NCBI GenBank assembly: GCA_958496175.1
Contig: OY292275.1
Span: 32,379,701-32,443,700, forward strand
Length of the DNA: 64,000 bases
Origin: Sisyra terminalis
Lineage: Eukaryota > Arthropoda > Insecta > Neuroptera > Sisyridae
Direction: 5' to 3'
The translations under genes and the position numbers were made by a program. Below, in pieces: positions 47,669-60,079 of this stretch (positions are counted from its first letter, which is position 1; each line of letters opens with the position of its first letter). The notes beneath the pieces are model-generated. The model saw only the letters and a program-made list of their open reading frames with translations. It was not told the DNA's origin and searched no databases.

Positions 47669-49044
47669 GATACCTAGTGTTCTCTCTTTAACCCATAGGT
47701 TCTTATATAGTTGTTTCCCTTAAAATTTTCATACTGGAAAATTATTGGTAGCAAATTTTTGTTTTGGTATTTTGCATAACCGGAAAAAATATAGTTTAGG
47801 TATACTTAAATCATTTTAATTTAACTTGCAAATAAGTCTAGGTACACCAGGTACACTCGATTATCTTTTTATGCGGTAGATTCGCTCTACAGGAAAACGC
47901 ATAAAAAATTGCACAAAAAAAGTCTAGACACACGTATGAAAATAAAGAATACGTTCCATAATTGTTTAAATCTGCATAAAACTAAATCAACGAGTTACAA
48001 TTTACCGAAAATCGCATAAGAAAAGTTTATTAAATCTGAAAAATAATTGACCTTCCTTTTAAAATATTCATTTATATTTTTATAAAAACGTTAACAGTAA
48101 TAGTAACGTTTATTAAATTTCAGAAAAGTATAATCTTAACGTATTGCTTCTAAATTAATTAATATAAAATTTTACAAAAAAAGTTTATTTTTTTTTCACA
48201 TTTTTTTTAGAATTATCCTTGATACTTACCAAGCAAGAAGCGATATCCGGAAACAAAAAAATTAGCCTTTTAACAAGTTAAAATTGTTATTTAAAAAAAG
48301 AATCTTTTTGAAATATAAACCGCTTAAAAGAGAACTGAGTGTATAATATATTTAGTGATAAAAGAGAAAACAAAACGATATCAGATGGTAGATTATACTG
48401 GTTGGTGTTAGTTTAAAGTATAACTGTGCCCATTTTTCAATTTTTATTTGTTCTAATCGTTCTAATGAACCAAATATATTAGCTACAGCAGCTGCGGTAG
48501 TATAGTGAAGGTCTGATGCCTCTTGGGGAAAATATCAGTGAATTATTTACCATTATAATTAGCTATACTTTATACGGTAGTATAGTATAGTAGGTATAGT
48601 AGCTAGGGTAGCTAGTATAATAGGTAGTAGCTATCTAAGCTATATTTACAGGGAAATTTTATAATGTAGTTTTAATAACAGATTAATGAATTTATTCTTA
48701 TTTATTATTGGAATCTATAAAAATGATTAAGATTTTCAACAATCCTCCTTATTTAAAAAAACATTTTAATCAAAAATAAATATCAACAGAAATTTGGATT
48801 AAAAAATAGCTACAAAAGAAACCAATTTATTTCTTTATTTAATACAGTATTGGTTTTAAAATTTTGAGACTCAAATTTATATCATTTTTTAAATTAGTTA
48901 TTTTTCAAATTTCGTTGCGGAGACTGAGGCTTCGGTCAGCTTGTTTCCGTGTAGTACGTGTAGTTACCTGCATTACCTGTTTTATAGTGAATATTGGTGA
49001 ATATTTCGAATGTGTTATTATTTAACAATGATAGGAAACTGTGC

Positions 49045-49267
49045 GTCAAAACCACGGGATGTTAACTCTCAAAAACGAGACAAGGATAGCCAAACTGGGT
49101 AGGATAATTGTGGAATAGCTGTATAGAGTGATTGCTGCAGGTAGAAAGAGATAGAATTTCGGAATTTCTATCTCTTTCTACCTGCAGTAAACACTCAATA
49201 CAGCTATTCCACAATTATCCTAACAAGTTGGGCTATTCTTAGAGAGTTAACAGCCCGTGGTCAAAAC
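49045..49267. mobile_element. hAT-like MITE with 8-bp target-site duplication
   Basis: The element 49053-49259 (207 bp) is flanked on both sides by the identical octamer gtcaaaac (49045-49052 and 49260-49267). Its ends are CACGGG(A/C)TGTTAACTCTC, inverted, and the arms pair almost completely to the centre at about 49159 (ggataattgtggaatagctg; ctgcaggtagaaagagatag). An 8-bp duplication is the hallmark of hAT transposition. It lies about 200 bp upstream of the SMPD4 start codon. Confidence 0.85.
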
Positions 49268-49462
49268 CACAGAATAGGATGGAAGATTATGTTTCAGAGA
49301 CATCTGTCGTTGTCTGTCGCCTTCGCCGCATCCGTCTATTTTTAGAACTAACTGGAACTAACTGTCATTTCAAAAATATAACCAAACACTCGTTTTGCAA
49401 AAAAGTGGCTTAATTCTTATTTTAACTATGAAATATTTTAAGTAAAACATTGACAAATTTTA

Positions 49463-52400
49463 ATGATGTATTACAAAATGAAGAATTTCCAAGCTCCCGA
49501 AGAGAATAAATTTATGGTAGTGTATTACTAAAGTTTGTCTACAAATATTGTTTAACGTAAAAGTTTTGTTTTATTTCAGTCAAGATTTTATCAAGCATTA
49601 AATAGTCCTATACCGATAAGATGTAATGAATTATCAATGTTATTCGATCGTGCACAACCTAAAGATTTACAGACAATCTTTCCTACATTAATTAATCATA
49701 TATTCGGGACGCCATCCTCACTAGGATGGGGACTACGCACAATTACATCCGAATCCAATCCGCGTGATTTCAAAATTATTGTTGATTTTCTAAATCCTTT
49801 TGGACCGGTTTTCCGGTTAATATATAAGCTACTTGGTGAAAGTTCGCATAAATATGACTATAGCTTAGATCATTTGCCGGTAATGCATATTAAACATTTA
49901 TAAATTTAATGAGAACTTTAAAGAATTTATTGATTCTGTTTCAGGTGAAAATAAGAACTAATCTTGAAAATGGACATATTCCACCATTTTATAACGACAT
50001 TTTATGTTTTGATATGCAAATGAAACAACTAGTTTGCCTTAAATTGAGTATCCTTTTAAAATATATAATAAAATTTATATTCTGTTTAACATTTATTACG
50101 GACCTAGGCGCGGGGCTTAGCTTGCATTAGGAAGTAGGAAATAGAGTGATGACTTAGAATGGTCATAGTTGTGTATATCTCGTATTTTTTTAATTACGTA
50201 CTGTTTATTAGTTAGTATAAGTTTAATTATGAGTGTTAATACTAGAGAGAAGAGTTTTGGGTACGTTTTGGGTATTATGAAACAAGTGTTAAACATACGC
50301 TATTACATCAGGTGTTATTATGAAGAAGAAAACTTTTAGCAATAATAAATTTATTAGATATAGTTGCAAAGATATATGAGTTAAATACTAAAAGATAAAT
50401 TGATTCCTTAACATGTTGTTAGACCCTTTTGACTTTTACATTTTCAACTTCGCTTGGCATTTAATTTCTCCGTGGCAGCAAAGAAATATGATTGCCTCTT
50501 CGTGGAACACATGGGACACCGTATATTACATGCTTTGCTGTAACTACCTAATTCATTTTCTTCCCTCTGATCCAAATAATCCTATTCCTTTACCCCATGT
50601 CCCTTCTCATTTCACAGGAAAAAATCCGATCGTGAAACACTTACAAGTGCCAAATAGGTTTGATAAAGACAATTTAAATTTTTGATTTCCCTTATTAATT
50701 TCTTCAATTTTTTTTCAAGAAATCCGCGGGTTTCGAAATTATTTCTGCCTCAAGTTTTACATACAGCGACACTTGAAATAAGTGCTTTACAACAAAATTG
50801 TCAACAGCATCCTCGGGGTGAAATATGGCGAAGTGAAACTGTTTTGCAAGTTATGATTGATCTTTGGTTGAATTTTGATCAATTTAATAACCAAACTACT
50901 TACTCTTTGCCCAAACAATCGCTGGTAATATATTTATGCAATATGGAAAAGTAATTGATTAATATTGTTTTTTTTTAAGAATGAATTACCAACAGCTGAA
51001 TACGTACGAATTATAAGATCACTTGTAAAGCAACTTCATGCTTTTATTGCAAGTGGAAAAATGGATCTGTCTCCAATGAGTGAATTGAAGAAAATTGCTT
51101 TGCCTATGTTCCAAGGAAAAATGTATGCGTTTTTAAGGCATTTGATACACCGTTGGCCGTTAGATGGATCATTTCGTCTAGTTTTAGAGCTTTGGTTTAG
51201 TTTCATCCAACCTTGGCGTTATACAGGAGATTACACTGTACTGCAAAAGTATTATTATGAATTATCCTATAATTTTTGCAAATTTACATATATTTTTTTA
51301 TTAGGAATTTAAAAGAGAAAAATGATGTTAACAATCCAAACCCAAAGGTTGATCGGGAATATTTGAAGTTTATGGCTGATAATTTATTAGCTTATACTAT
51401 AATTTTCCAACAATTACTACCACGTTTCTTAAGGATTGATTTAAGTAGCCCGAAAAACGCTGTAATGATATTTCGAGTAACTAAAGTAAGCATACTTAAT
51501 TTTAAAACTCTTATGTTTTTACGTTTTATAGATGAACAATGAACATCTCATATCTCGAAAATATTTGTTTGTATCTCTTGAAATTAAGCCTTAAATTAAA
51601 ACAAAAATATTAAAGCTAGTGTCTGAAACTTTTGATTTCTCGATGTAATGATTCAGATACGTATTTCGATTACTAAGCAAACTTAGATGGTCCATATATC
51701 ATAAAGTGGTATTGGATCTCTCCGCAACTGCAGTGTAATGTTTCATGAATGAATTTACGAGTAAATCGTCACATTGCAGGAGTTGGAGCGGGTTGCGAGG
51801 AGATCCAATATTATGTGTTGATCATTGGAGCACTGAAAGTTGCTCGGTAATCGAAATGCACATTTAGAGTATTGCGTTAAAAACTTTTTTGGACATTGGT
51901 TTAATATTTGGTATAATATTTATGTTGCGTCATTTATTTCTAGATAACTGAATTGGTTAATATATTTTTGTAAGCTTATAGCCGTACAGTACAAATAAGC
52001 ATAGGTAACCATTGAAGTCTTGGTGGCCACCGATAATAACCTCATATAGTAACATGGAATAGAGAAACATCGGTTCTTTTGATGCTTTTAAATGTTCCCC
52101 GAAACTTACATTCAATCGCGCGTTGCTCAGCAGTAGCTGATAGTTGGTTAGTTGTTGTTAATACGTGTTTTGTGTTTTCGATAACACCAAGTAAATCCAT
52201 TACTATATGACGCCATTATCATTGTTACTTTGCATAACCAGCAAATTGAGGCATTTGAGTAGTTTATCTAAGAAATCTGAGACTCTAAAACATATTCATA
52301 ATTTAATTTAATATAATGCGAAATAAACTTATTTGCTAATTTTTTTAAAGGTTTTTTCACAACCCAATTTAGTGCCAATGTTACAAGAAATAGAAAGTTG

Positions 52401-53668
52401 TATTGACAACAGAAATCATTCTCCATCGCACTCTTATAATAATGGTTGGACATCATCGTTACCACCATTGTCGCCAACAAGTAATTGGTCTACCAACACT
52501 CCTAATACCAACATGTCACAATTGAACTCAAACTCAATACATTTTTACCAAGACAATTCATTTAAAAAGTCATTCAACAATGACGGTTTTGGGAATGAAA
52601 CTTTGAACCAATCAACTCCTACTAAAACGAACAAGTGGACAGCTATTGTTCGCCAACAAATGTTTGAACTGGAAGGTCATGATTTTTATTACAAACCAAT
52701 GTTCACCAATCCCCCGGCTTCTGAAGTACTGCAATTAGCTTATGCTTTAGAGCAAGCCGCTTCGGCGGTAAAATTAGCTATTAATGCGAAACAGGAAAAA
52801 ATGAATGAAGAACAAAAAGGATTTTTGGGATCAATAAAATCTTGGTTTATCTTTGATTTCGACAGTAACGATGAATTTACATTAGAAGAACGTAAAAATG
52901 TTCCTGTTTATTTGGATCTTGCTTTAGAATATTTAAAGCGTATTTTTAACGTGAGAGTTACGATATTTTCTTTCTTACTATATCTTTCAAAAATTGTATT
53001 TATGAATTGTAGTTAAATCTTAATCAAAGTTATGTAACACAAAATACCCAAGAAGAAATGCAGTCTGAACATTCATTAAATTCCCCATTGAATGCAAGCT
53101 TAAATATGTCGTTAACTCCTATGGAAGTACGAAAAAGAGCATCAACTATCCGTTACGAAGGTGATCCCGATATGTTACCTGTTGGATCAACAGAATGGGG
53201 ATTTTTAGTAACAATATTGCGTATGACGGCGGAAAAAATAAACGAGAATGTAATTGTATAACTTATTTTATATTATTTATATTGATAAAAATATTTTTTT
53301 AGTTTGGAAACCAAATGATTTCATTGTATCATCGAAATGATTTCTGTGGCCGAATTGCACGACAAATAATTCATCCTCCGAAACTAATTTTTGTGTATGA
53401 AAAATCTCAATATGGAGGCGTTTCTCCGCGTCGAGAGCGACTATTACCACCTCGACTTAGTTTCCGCACATTTGCTAGTTATAAAATGGTATCATACATT
53501 TTAATTAGCTTCGTACTTGGCAGCTTAATGGGATTCAAATCGATAACAATTGCTATGTTACTGATAATGTTTTTTAGTTTTATAATCATAGTAAAAGCTT
53601 TGTTTACTAAGGAAATTACTTTCATTAACGTAAACGATACAACTATGCATAATGCGTCTTTTAGATGA
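49463..53668 (+). CDS. SMPD4: Sphingomyelin phosphodiesterase 4 (neutral sphingomyelinase 3)
   Basis: A membrane-anchored neutral sphingomyelinase-type protein of the ER and nuclear envelope. Exons: 49463-49516, 49580-49879, 49945-50047, 50423-50657, 50720-50924, 50980-51248, 51305-51485, 52351-52950, 53013-53249 and 53303-53668. All are phase-consistent and give 849 residues (human about 866). Family landmarks: PFDFYIFNFAWHL, IWRSETVLQVMIDLW, LVKQLHAFIAS, KMYAFLRHLIHRWPLDGSFR, FSFIQPWRY, NLLAYTIIFQQLLPRFLRID, SSPKNAVMIFRVTKVFSQPN, RYEGDPDMLPVGSTEWGFLV, HRNDFCGRIARQI, PPRLSFRTFASYKMV. The C-terminus has two hydrophobic spans (SYILISFVLGSLM and IAMLLIMFFSFIIIV). The start is the first of three in-frame Mets after a TGA; a downstream Met at 49478 is also possible. 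Confidence 0.94.
51653..51865. mobile_element. Palindromic repeat with TCAGATACGTATTTCGATT ends
   Basis: The left end tcagatacgtatttcgatta, followed by ctaagcaa, is inverted at the right (ttgctcggtaatcgaaatgc). Internal ttggatct...gttgcgaggagatccaa also pairs. A related piece lies at 63157-63260. It sits in SMPD4 intron 51486-52350. Confidence 0.55.
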
Positions 53669-53794
53669 AAATAACGAATAAATATGTATGAAAAACAAAA
53701 TGTTTTCAATGCTATGTGTCAATAATTTATATATTAAAATATTTTGTCAATTTTTTACATTTACAGTATATTAAACTTCATAAGTAATGGTGTG

Positions 53795-53890
53795 TTAATC
53801 TTGGACTGCTTCTTCAGTTATATTCCCTAAAACTCCACTTTTGTTTGTTCCTGTTCGTTGTAAATCACCTTGTATCAAAGATGAATCACC
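53795..53890 (-). CDS. Possible C-terminal exon on minus strand
   Basis: A good acceptor (ttttttttacttacag) is followed by an open frame of 31 residues ending at TAA: GDSSLIQGDLQRTGTNKSGV, then LGNITEEAVQD. Only phase 0 stays open. The minus-strand gene just upstream (54898-54104) has a donor-like site at about 54113, but the phase does not join directly, so an intervening exon would be needed. Membership is unproven. Confidence 0.3.
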   Translation of the reverse strand, partial: GDSSLIQGDLQRTGTNKSGVLGNITEEAVQD

Positions 53891-54103
53891 CTGTAAGTAA
53901 AAAAAATCATTATTGAAGTATTTAACTTAATATTTGATTCAAAATAAGTCGTGGTTGTATGTCACAACAGAACATTTCATCAGGTCGTTCAAGATTGTCT
54001 GGTGGTATGAAATGTAAGTATCTCCGTACAGTATATTTTTAAATTCGCAAGGTTCACAGTACCAATCTACTTTGCGTTAAAGGGTTCATAGTGTTCTGTT
54101 ATG

Positions 54104-54898
54104 TCACGATAATTTACATATTGTAGACTCTAAAAAAGTACTTAACTCCTGCTCATCACATTCACTTTCATCATCATCATCGGACGTGTTTGCTGCACGT
54201 TGTAAATATAATTTTACTTTTCTTAAATTTTTTAATGAAGACATACTCGATGTTCTAATAGGCTTATTGAAGCTTGTGAATATATCTTCAGGTACAGGAG
54301 GTAAATTTACAACGCTGTTTATGTCGATCAAAGATTCTCGAGACCAATTTTCTGGATACTTTTCATCCACTTCTGATTTAACACTTTTTGTGCTGTTAGT
54401 AAGAGGTAAGTAATTACTTTCGGCTAGTTTTTGTTTTGCTTCAAGATAACGAATGCTATCGGTTATGGTCTGTAGACTCACATTACCAACATCATTATTC
54501 AATGCTGTCTCAACACTTTCAATATCTTCAATTTCGGTCAATTCTTTTTCTAAAATATTTAAAAGCCGTTCATATTCAACTTTAATATTATAAATCATTT
54601 GATCTGGAGCTGGTACGGCATCTATTGTTTTGACCGCTGACATACATAGTTTCTGTGCAAGCAACAAAAATGATCGCCCTGAGTTTTGCATTGTTGTTAA
54701 CACTTTTCCAGCCCTAACAGCCAAAGTTCGTAAATAGCATACATATTTTTCGCCAGCACTGGTTCGTTCTTTGAGTTCCATAGCCATTTGTGTCATAACT
54801 ACAGCATTGTGTAACATTTGTTCAGTTTGGGCTCTAATATTTATGGTTCTAGCACTATTTGGGCTGTCATAAGTCGGTGGGGAAGTTGTGTTTGCCAT
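54104..54898 (-). CDS. Unrecognised helical protein, 264 aa
   Basis: An open frame from ATG at 54898 (MANTTSPPTYDSPNSARTIN) to TGA at 54104; the codon six positions earlier is TTG, not a start. Residues of about 25-120 look all-helical (RAQTEQMLHNAVVMTQMAME, CYLRTLAVRAGKVLTTMQNS, LLLAQKLCMSAVKTIDAVPA), reminiscent of an MIT-like helical bundle. A coiled segment with many Glu follows, then an acidic SDDDDESECDEQE near the end. It converges on SMPD4 (435 bp apart). I do not recognise the family. The true 3' end is uncertain: a gtaaat donor at about 54113 precedes the stop by three codons. Confidence 0.65.
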   Translation of the reverse strand: MANTTSPPTYDSPNSARTINIRAQTEQMLHNAVVMTQMAMELKERTSAGEKYVCYLRTLAVRAGKVLTTMQNSGRSFLLLAQKLCMSAVKTIDAVPAPDQMIYNIKVEYERLLNILEKELTEIEDIESVETALNNDVGNVSLQTITDSIRYLEAKQKLAESNYLPLTNSTKSVKSEVDEKYPENWSRESLIDINSVVNLPPVPEDIFTSFNKPIRTSSMSSLKNLRKVKLYLQRAANTSDDDDESECDEQELSTFLESTICKLS

Positions 54899-54913
54899 TA
54901 CCTTATTTCTCAA

Positions 54914-57900
54914 AATGTGTTAACCTTCACTAAATAAATTTAACTTCAGTACATTTTATAAAAATTTCCAGATGTACATTTTGTTTCTAATCCTACTAGA
55001 TTGAAAAATAAAAAATAAGTCTGAATTATCTTCCATCTGATTTTTTTTTATTTAAAGGAAGAAGTTGAATTATGATACAGCCATTTTTAGTGGTTTTGTT
55101 GTTTTTTTTTTACCAAAAATAAAAAAAAGAGTTAATGTTAAGATCGTTAAAATACGCATAAACTCTACCGTATATGCACTAACAAGTTAATGTGTTATAT
55201 TGACTTCTGTACACTATTTTCAATTTTCATTACACTCATTATTTTTTTTTAATCTCAGATAATCGAAAACTATTTGGTTAAATATAAACTTTTTGATTTT
55301 TTTGATTAAACCTCTCTGTAAAGGATTTAAACCGCAATTTATAATTAAAGTTTTACTTACATTTTTTATGATTTACGAAGAAAGGCGAAAAGGTGCCTAA
55401 AACAATCTTCCAGCTATTTAATACCGACACAAAATGTTCATGGTTTATAATTGATTTCTCAAATTTTTGAAACTTTTTAAAAAATTATTAATTTTTAAAA
55501 ACTAAAAATTGCTTTTGTAAAAACAATAAAAATGGTAAATAAAGTTATGTTTATTCCTCAAATAAATATAAATATATGCATTTTTTCGTGAGCATGGAGC
55601 TTAACGGGTTATTCACTAGTTTAAACTATAAATTTACTTGTGAAGGGAGATTCCGTTGTAGGAAATTATTTTATTCTTTTTGTTGCCAAATTTATAAATA
55701 TTGTAAACATCATAAATATATTAAATTTACGCCTGAAACCAGTAGTATAGCGTGGTGGGTGTAGAGGGGGCCATAGCCTCGGACGGTACATGAAAATAAG
55801 GCGGCATTTTGACATTTATAATTCCATAAAATATATTGTTTATAGAAAAATACGAAGAGTACATTTTTAAATAATTAAAGAATTTAAAGGTATTTTTTTA
55901 TCAATGTTTTGGCTAATGATGATAATAAGGGGCGGCGAAATCGCAGGCTATGCCACTGTCTGCCACTGACTGAAACCAAATTTTGCGAAACTTAATCAAT
56001 AAAAAAGTGTTTTTCAAATCAAAGGAAAAACACTCCCTTTAAGTCTACTATCTTAAATTGATAAATAAAAGGTAACATATATGCTTCATAATATTCTATA
56101 ATACTGTGTTTTTTTAATAATTAATAAATTAAGAGTCAAAATTTCTAAACTTTTTTGAGAACTGCAGTTTAATTTTTGCACCCTCATAATAATAAGTATA
56201 ATTATCTTGAACTTGTTCAATTTCTGTTTACATAAAATTAGAAATTCGTGAATAATTATGTTGTATAGCATACTATGAGGTGAATAAATAGATCGATACT
56301 TAAAAAACTGTATATAGAATGAGAGAAAATCAGAAGTTTTAAACAAAATAAGAAAAAACGAAAGTATAGAAAATTTTTAACTAACTTTTGGAACTGAATA
56401 TGCCTTGATTTAAATTTAACAAATTGAAATATTATTGATTTGATAATCTTAAGTTATGATTGAAATTTTTAATATGATTAAACCATAAATAAAACATTAA
56501 ATTAGTACGTTTTTAAGACAATTATAACTAAAAAATAAAAATTAATTTAATAATTCATTATTATATAAAATAATGAAAAAGTGATAACGCTGTTGAGTTT
56601 ATAGGTTGGCAGCATTAGCAACTTTAGTATGTCTCTCTTACATGATGTGAGTGAGTATGCGCGACCTACTCAACATTTTGAAAACAAATTATTTGACATA
56701 TTTCATCCTTTTTCGCTTTATACTGTGTACTCATGAGTGTGATAAAGATAAATTGTGGGTTTCATGTACTAACACAGCTTGCACTATCATCAAATATTCT
56801 AAAAGAGCTTGTAATATATTTAAGATGGTATGTCTCAGCTGACGACAGTGTTGCCGCCGAAAGGTTGCCGCACTTTTTATATACTTATTAATTTATCAAG
56901 TAAAAACCACATTTTCCGTCTGTTTTTAATTTGTTACTTCAAAACCGTGCAGTGAATTCAAATTAATTTATGCAAAATTAGTATCTTAAAGTTTAAGCTT
57001 CATATTTTGAAAGTTTGGGATGTCTGGTAGTATTTTTTTTTTGTTAATAAAAATAATTTAGTCTGTTCATAAATTTTGTCATTTCGGTTTCATTCAATTG
57101 ACAATTTTCGTCATTTGTCACTTGTGCCATTGTTAACTGTCAATATTTCACGGGTAGCTACTAGTATTTTATAATTATAGTGACGTAAATACTATTCAGA
57201 ACTCTAGTTATTAAACAAGAACAATTGAAACTTATTTCTAGAAAAAACACTAGACTTTTACAAAGAATTGCAACTTTTTACGTGGATTCATTTTAAATTA
57301 AAAATGCTCGTTTTAACTTTTTTCTTAATTTTAAATTTAATGCTGTAATAATATTTGACTGATTTGAGGTTTCGGTAGTCGTTATATTAGTTTTATTATT
57401 GTATTATTGTTTTGAAAAAATTATTCTCTTCCAAAGGCGTAAAAAAGCTGTTGTAAAAAAAAGATTATGAAACGATTCTTATATTTCATACTTGTTAATA
57501 AAGTCGAACAATATTTCTGTCATTATTGACAAATTATTATTATTTAATAAAAATGAAGTCACCAGGACCAGCTATTTAAAAATAAATATTAAATAATTTT
57601 CTTTTAGTTAAGAAATGATATCTAATAAAGGTGTAATTAGGCCACTAAATTGGCAGAGTAGTATTGGATAGTATCCCAATTAAGATAATGAAAAAAAAAA
57701 TAATCATAGATTAATATTATTAAGCTAAAATTAAACGTAGATTTTCAGATGACTTAAATGTACATATAAAAATTTAATTGGATAGTAATGGTTCAAGCCA
57801 CTGAAGAGTCTATTTGTTATTGACTGTAAAATTAACGGATAAAGTTCGGCATAATATGAAACGATTTGTTTAATAAAAAGATTAAAGAAAATTGATGGGA

Positions 57901-57950
57901 ATGAAATAGTAGATATAGGTAGTTAACTTTAAACAGTAGATAAAAGAGAT
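54914..57950. other. No confident gene; AT-rich
   Basis: I see nothing but short unsupported frames and poly-A/T runs. A patch at about 55735-55800 (gtagagggggccatagcctc) resembles the GC-rich debris near 60280 and 47420. Short frames at 55576, 56086 and 56651 lack splice context or codon bias. Confidence 0.5.
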
Positions 57951-57959
57951 GAGGGAAAA

Positions 57960-58334
57960 TTGTTCGTACCTATCAGACGCTTGGCGCAAAAACGCATGAA
58001 TCAGTATGAAACGGCGTCGCAGTTAAAGCTGTGTATGCTAGCGACGTTTCACCACCCACATGCTCATTCTCTTTCGGAACTTCTTGCGTTTCTCAACTTC
58101 AGATTCACGTAGCTACTTTACGTGTTCGTAGATCGCAGTGTGTAGCCAGTGTATTCTACGTGTGGTTTCTATTATCGAGAGCTTTTTTTCATCGTTGGGC
58201 ATCCACACTACTACATTAACTGTTGAATCACCAATATAAATTAATATATTGTCTGTATTATCAACTTAATAACTTGCAAGTTCATAAGTGTCTATAAATT
58301 AATGTGTGTTTATAACGATAATATAAGTTCATGT
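57960..58334 (+). other. Possible 5'UTR exon with strong donor
   Basis: Base composition rises sharply here (cgacgtttcaccacccacat; gttcgtagatcgcagtgtgt) in an otherwise AT-rich desert, and the segment ends at a strong splice donor, cat|gtaagtatg, at 58335. That pattern fits a promoter and non-coding first exon whose first intron runs past the window end. The 62-aa frame inside (58031-58219) has no recognisable features. Confidence 0.3.
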
Positions 58335-58665
58335 AAGTATGCGTTTATAATTCATTAATTTAATTATTAGTATTAGAAGGTATACAAAATTGTAGTTAAA
58401 AATTAATTTTTGAATTTGATAAGTATGAATATACGATTTTTAAGAAAGTTAGCGAGTTAAGGAAAACATTTTTTGCTCACTAAACAATTTATATATAGTT
58501 CTAAACATTTATTTGGATTGAACGCAAATTTCCGGTAAATAAATGGGTAATTCTCACGAAATATTTAAATTCTTGTTCTTTCCGTTTTTAAATTTTTTTT
58601 CTTAAAAAGAACATTATTTGGGCTAATGGTGTTGGTTATAATTTTTGTACCATATGAATCTTTTA

Positions 58666-59806
58666 CTATTATAAAGAGGAAAGATTTGATTGTTTGTTTG
58701 CTTTGAATAGGCTCTGAAACTACTTAACCGATTTGAAAAATTCTTTCACTGTTGGGAAGCTACACTATTTCCGGTGAACATGGCCTATATTAAATTTTCA
58801 AAAAAGTTAGGGATCCACACTAAAACTTCAATAATGTGTGAAAAAATTACCAAAAAACTTTCTTACATTGCGTGCGCTGGTGATTTAACTAAAGAACGGA
58901 ATAACCGAATTTAATGAAACCTTATATTAAGATACAACACAATTATCCACACACGTTAGGCTACTTACCTTTCCTTAAAAATAATAAGGGAATGTATACC
59001 CTACGTAAAAACTGAGGGAGGAAAAAAAATATTTTACTTTAGACAGGCAAGTTATATATCATTGGAAAGGTATTTAAAAGTTAAAAAATGATCTGTATTA
59101 ATATTTTTAGTTGAACTAATAAAAAGCACAGTAATTTAATTTAAAGTGCAAAAAATTGCCTTTTTGAAATATAAATGTTTTTATACATATTAAATAATTA
59201 TTGTAATTATATGTTCATAGCGCTCCAGAAGAATTGGGTTTCGTGCAATTGTACAAATTTCAATTTCGCGGTTGTGTTGTACATTGCAATAGTGTAATAG
59301 TTTTTGGAAAAAGGTTCATTTGGGAATCGAGACAGTGAGATGGAATTCCTACTAATATTCAAAAATCTAGACCCTTAACTTCTGTTATTTTGACGCGAGT
59401 ATTTTGATAACTTTCAACTTTTTTACTCATAATTAAGACCGACTTTATTGAACTTGGCGATATATTTTATTTACGTATAGATGCTGATTGATTTACGGAT
59501 TATTTGATTCACGGTAGGTACACCTACCGTTGGTATACACAATTGAACATACTCTTTTTAGACATATATAAATATTTTTTTTAGAAATGAATTGATTATT
59601 ACATAGAACTATTTTATTCTTTGCAACAGTTTATTAAATGTGTCTTTTTCAAGTCGGCAAAATAGTGTTTTTAAGTATGGTTATGTTTTTCGTAATAGAA
59701 ATAAGAAAAATAAAATCGTTCATATATCACTACAAATATCAAATCTGAAAAGAAAATATAATCTACACCTACGTTACGCAGACGAAGTCGCGGGGATCAT
59801 CTAGTA
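58666..59806 (-). mobile_element. Insect interspersed repeat (class undetermined)
   Basis: Read on the minus strand it begins tactagatgatccccgcgac, ttcgtctgcg, and ends with ...gaatttttcaaatcggttaa, gtagtttcagagcctattca, aagcaaacaaacaatc, aaatctttcctctttataat. Both ends recall a repeat that is common in many insect genomes and that I associate with non-LTR/RTE-like or rolling-circle families, but no ORF survives to decide. The 10407-10470 fragment matches its first end. Confidence 0.5.
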
Positions 59807-60079
59807 TCTCTATAAAATAATAAATACATAGTACTCTGAAAATCATTCTCTTACTATGTCCCAAGCTTAAGATTGGCACATTGTTAAGCTTTTAAAACAA
59901 AAATTTTTCAAAAAAATTGTTTACTAATTGTACTAATCTATTAAAAACACAATAAAATTTTCAAAAATCTTTTGAATTTGAAATGAAAAGTAAAGAAAAC
60001 GTTTTCAAATATATGTTTTATATGTGTCCCATGAAAGAAAATCATTCTTTCACATCTTTACTAACAGTCGATATATGAA

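Larger units (their letters stand above)
46061..49462. other. Intergenic repeats upstream of SMPD4
   Basis: No gene is seen. Contents: family A MITE (46835-46960), a family B half (about 47533-47668), a GC-rich patch with inverted ggaggctccctaggaggctc-like sequence near 47420-47450, a tagtatagtaggtatagtag low-complexity run near 48480-48640, and a hAT-like MITE (49053-49259). Confidence 0.6.

Noticed and set aside
50413..50685. Open frame beginning MLLDPFDFYIFNF as a separate start in SMPD4
   Set aside because: The Met-Leu-Leu-Asp part is intron. The acceptor ttgttag at 50422 gives the family-consistent join KLN|PFDFY in the correct phase.
58031..58219. 62-aa plus-strand frame
   Set aside because: Lies in a possible 5'UTR island; the composition explains the open frame and there is no recognisable domain.
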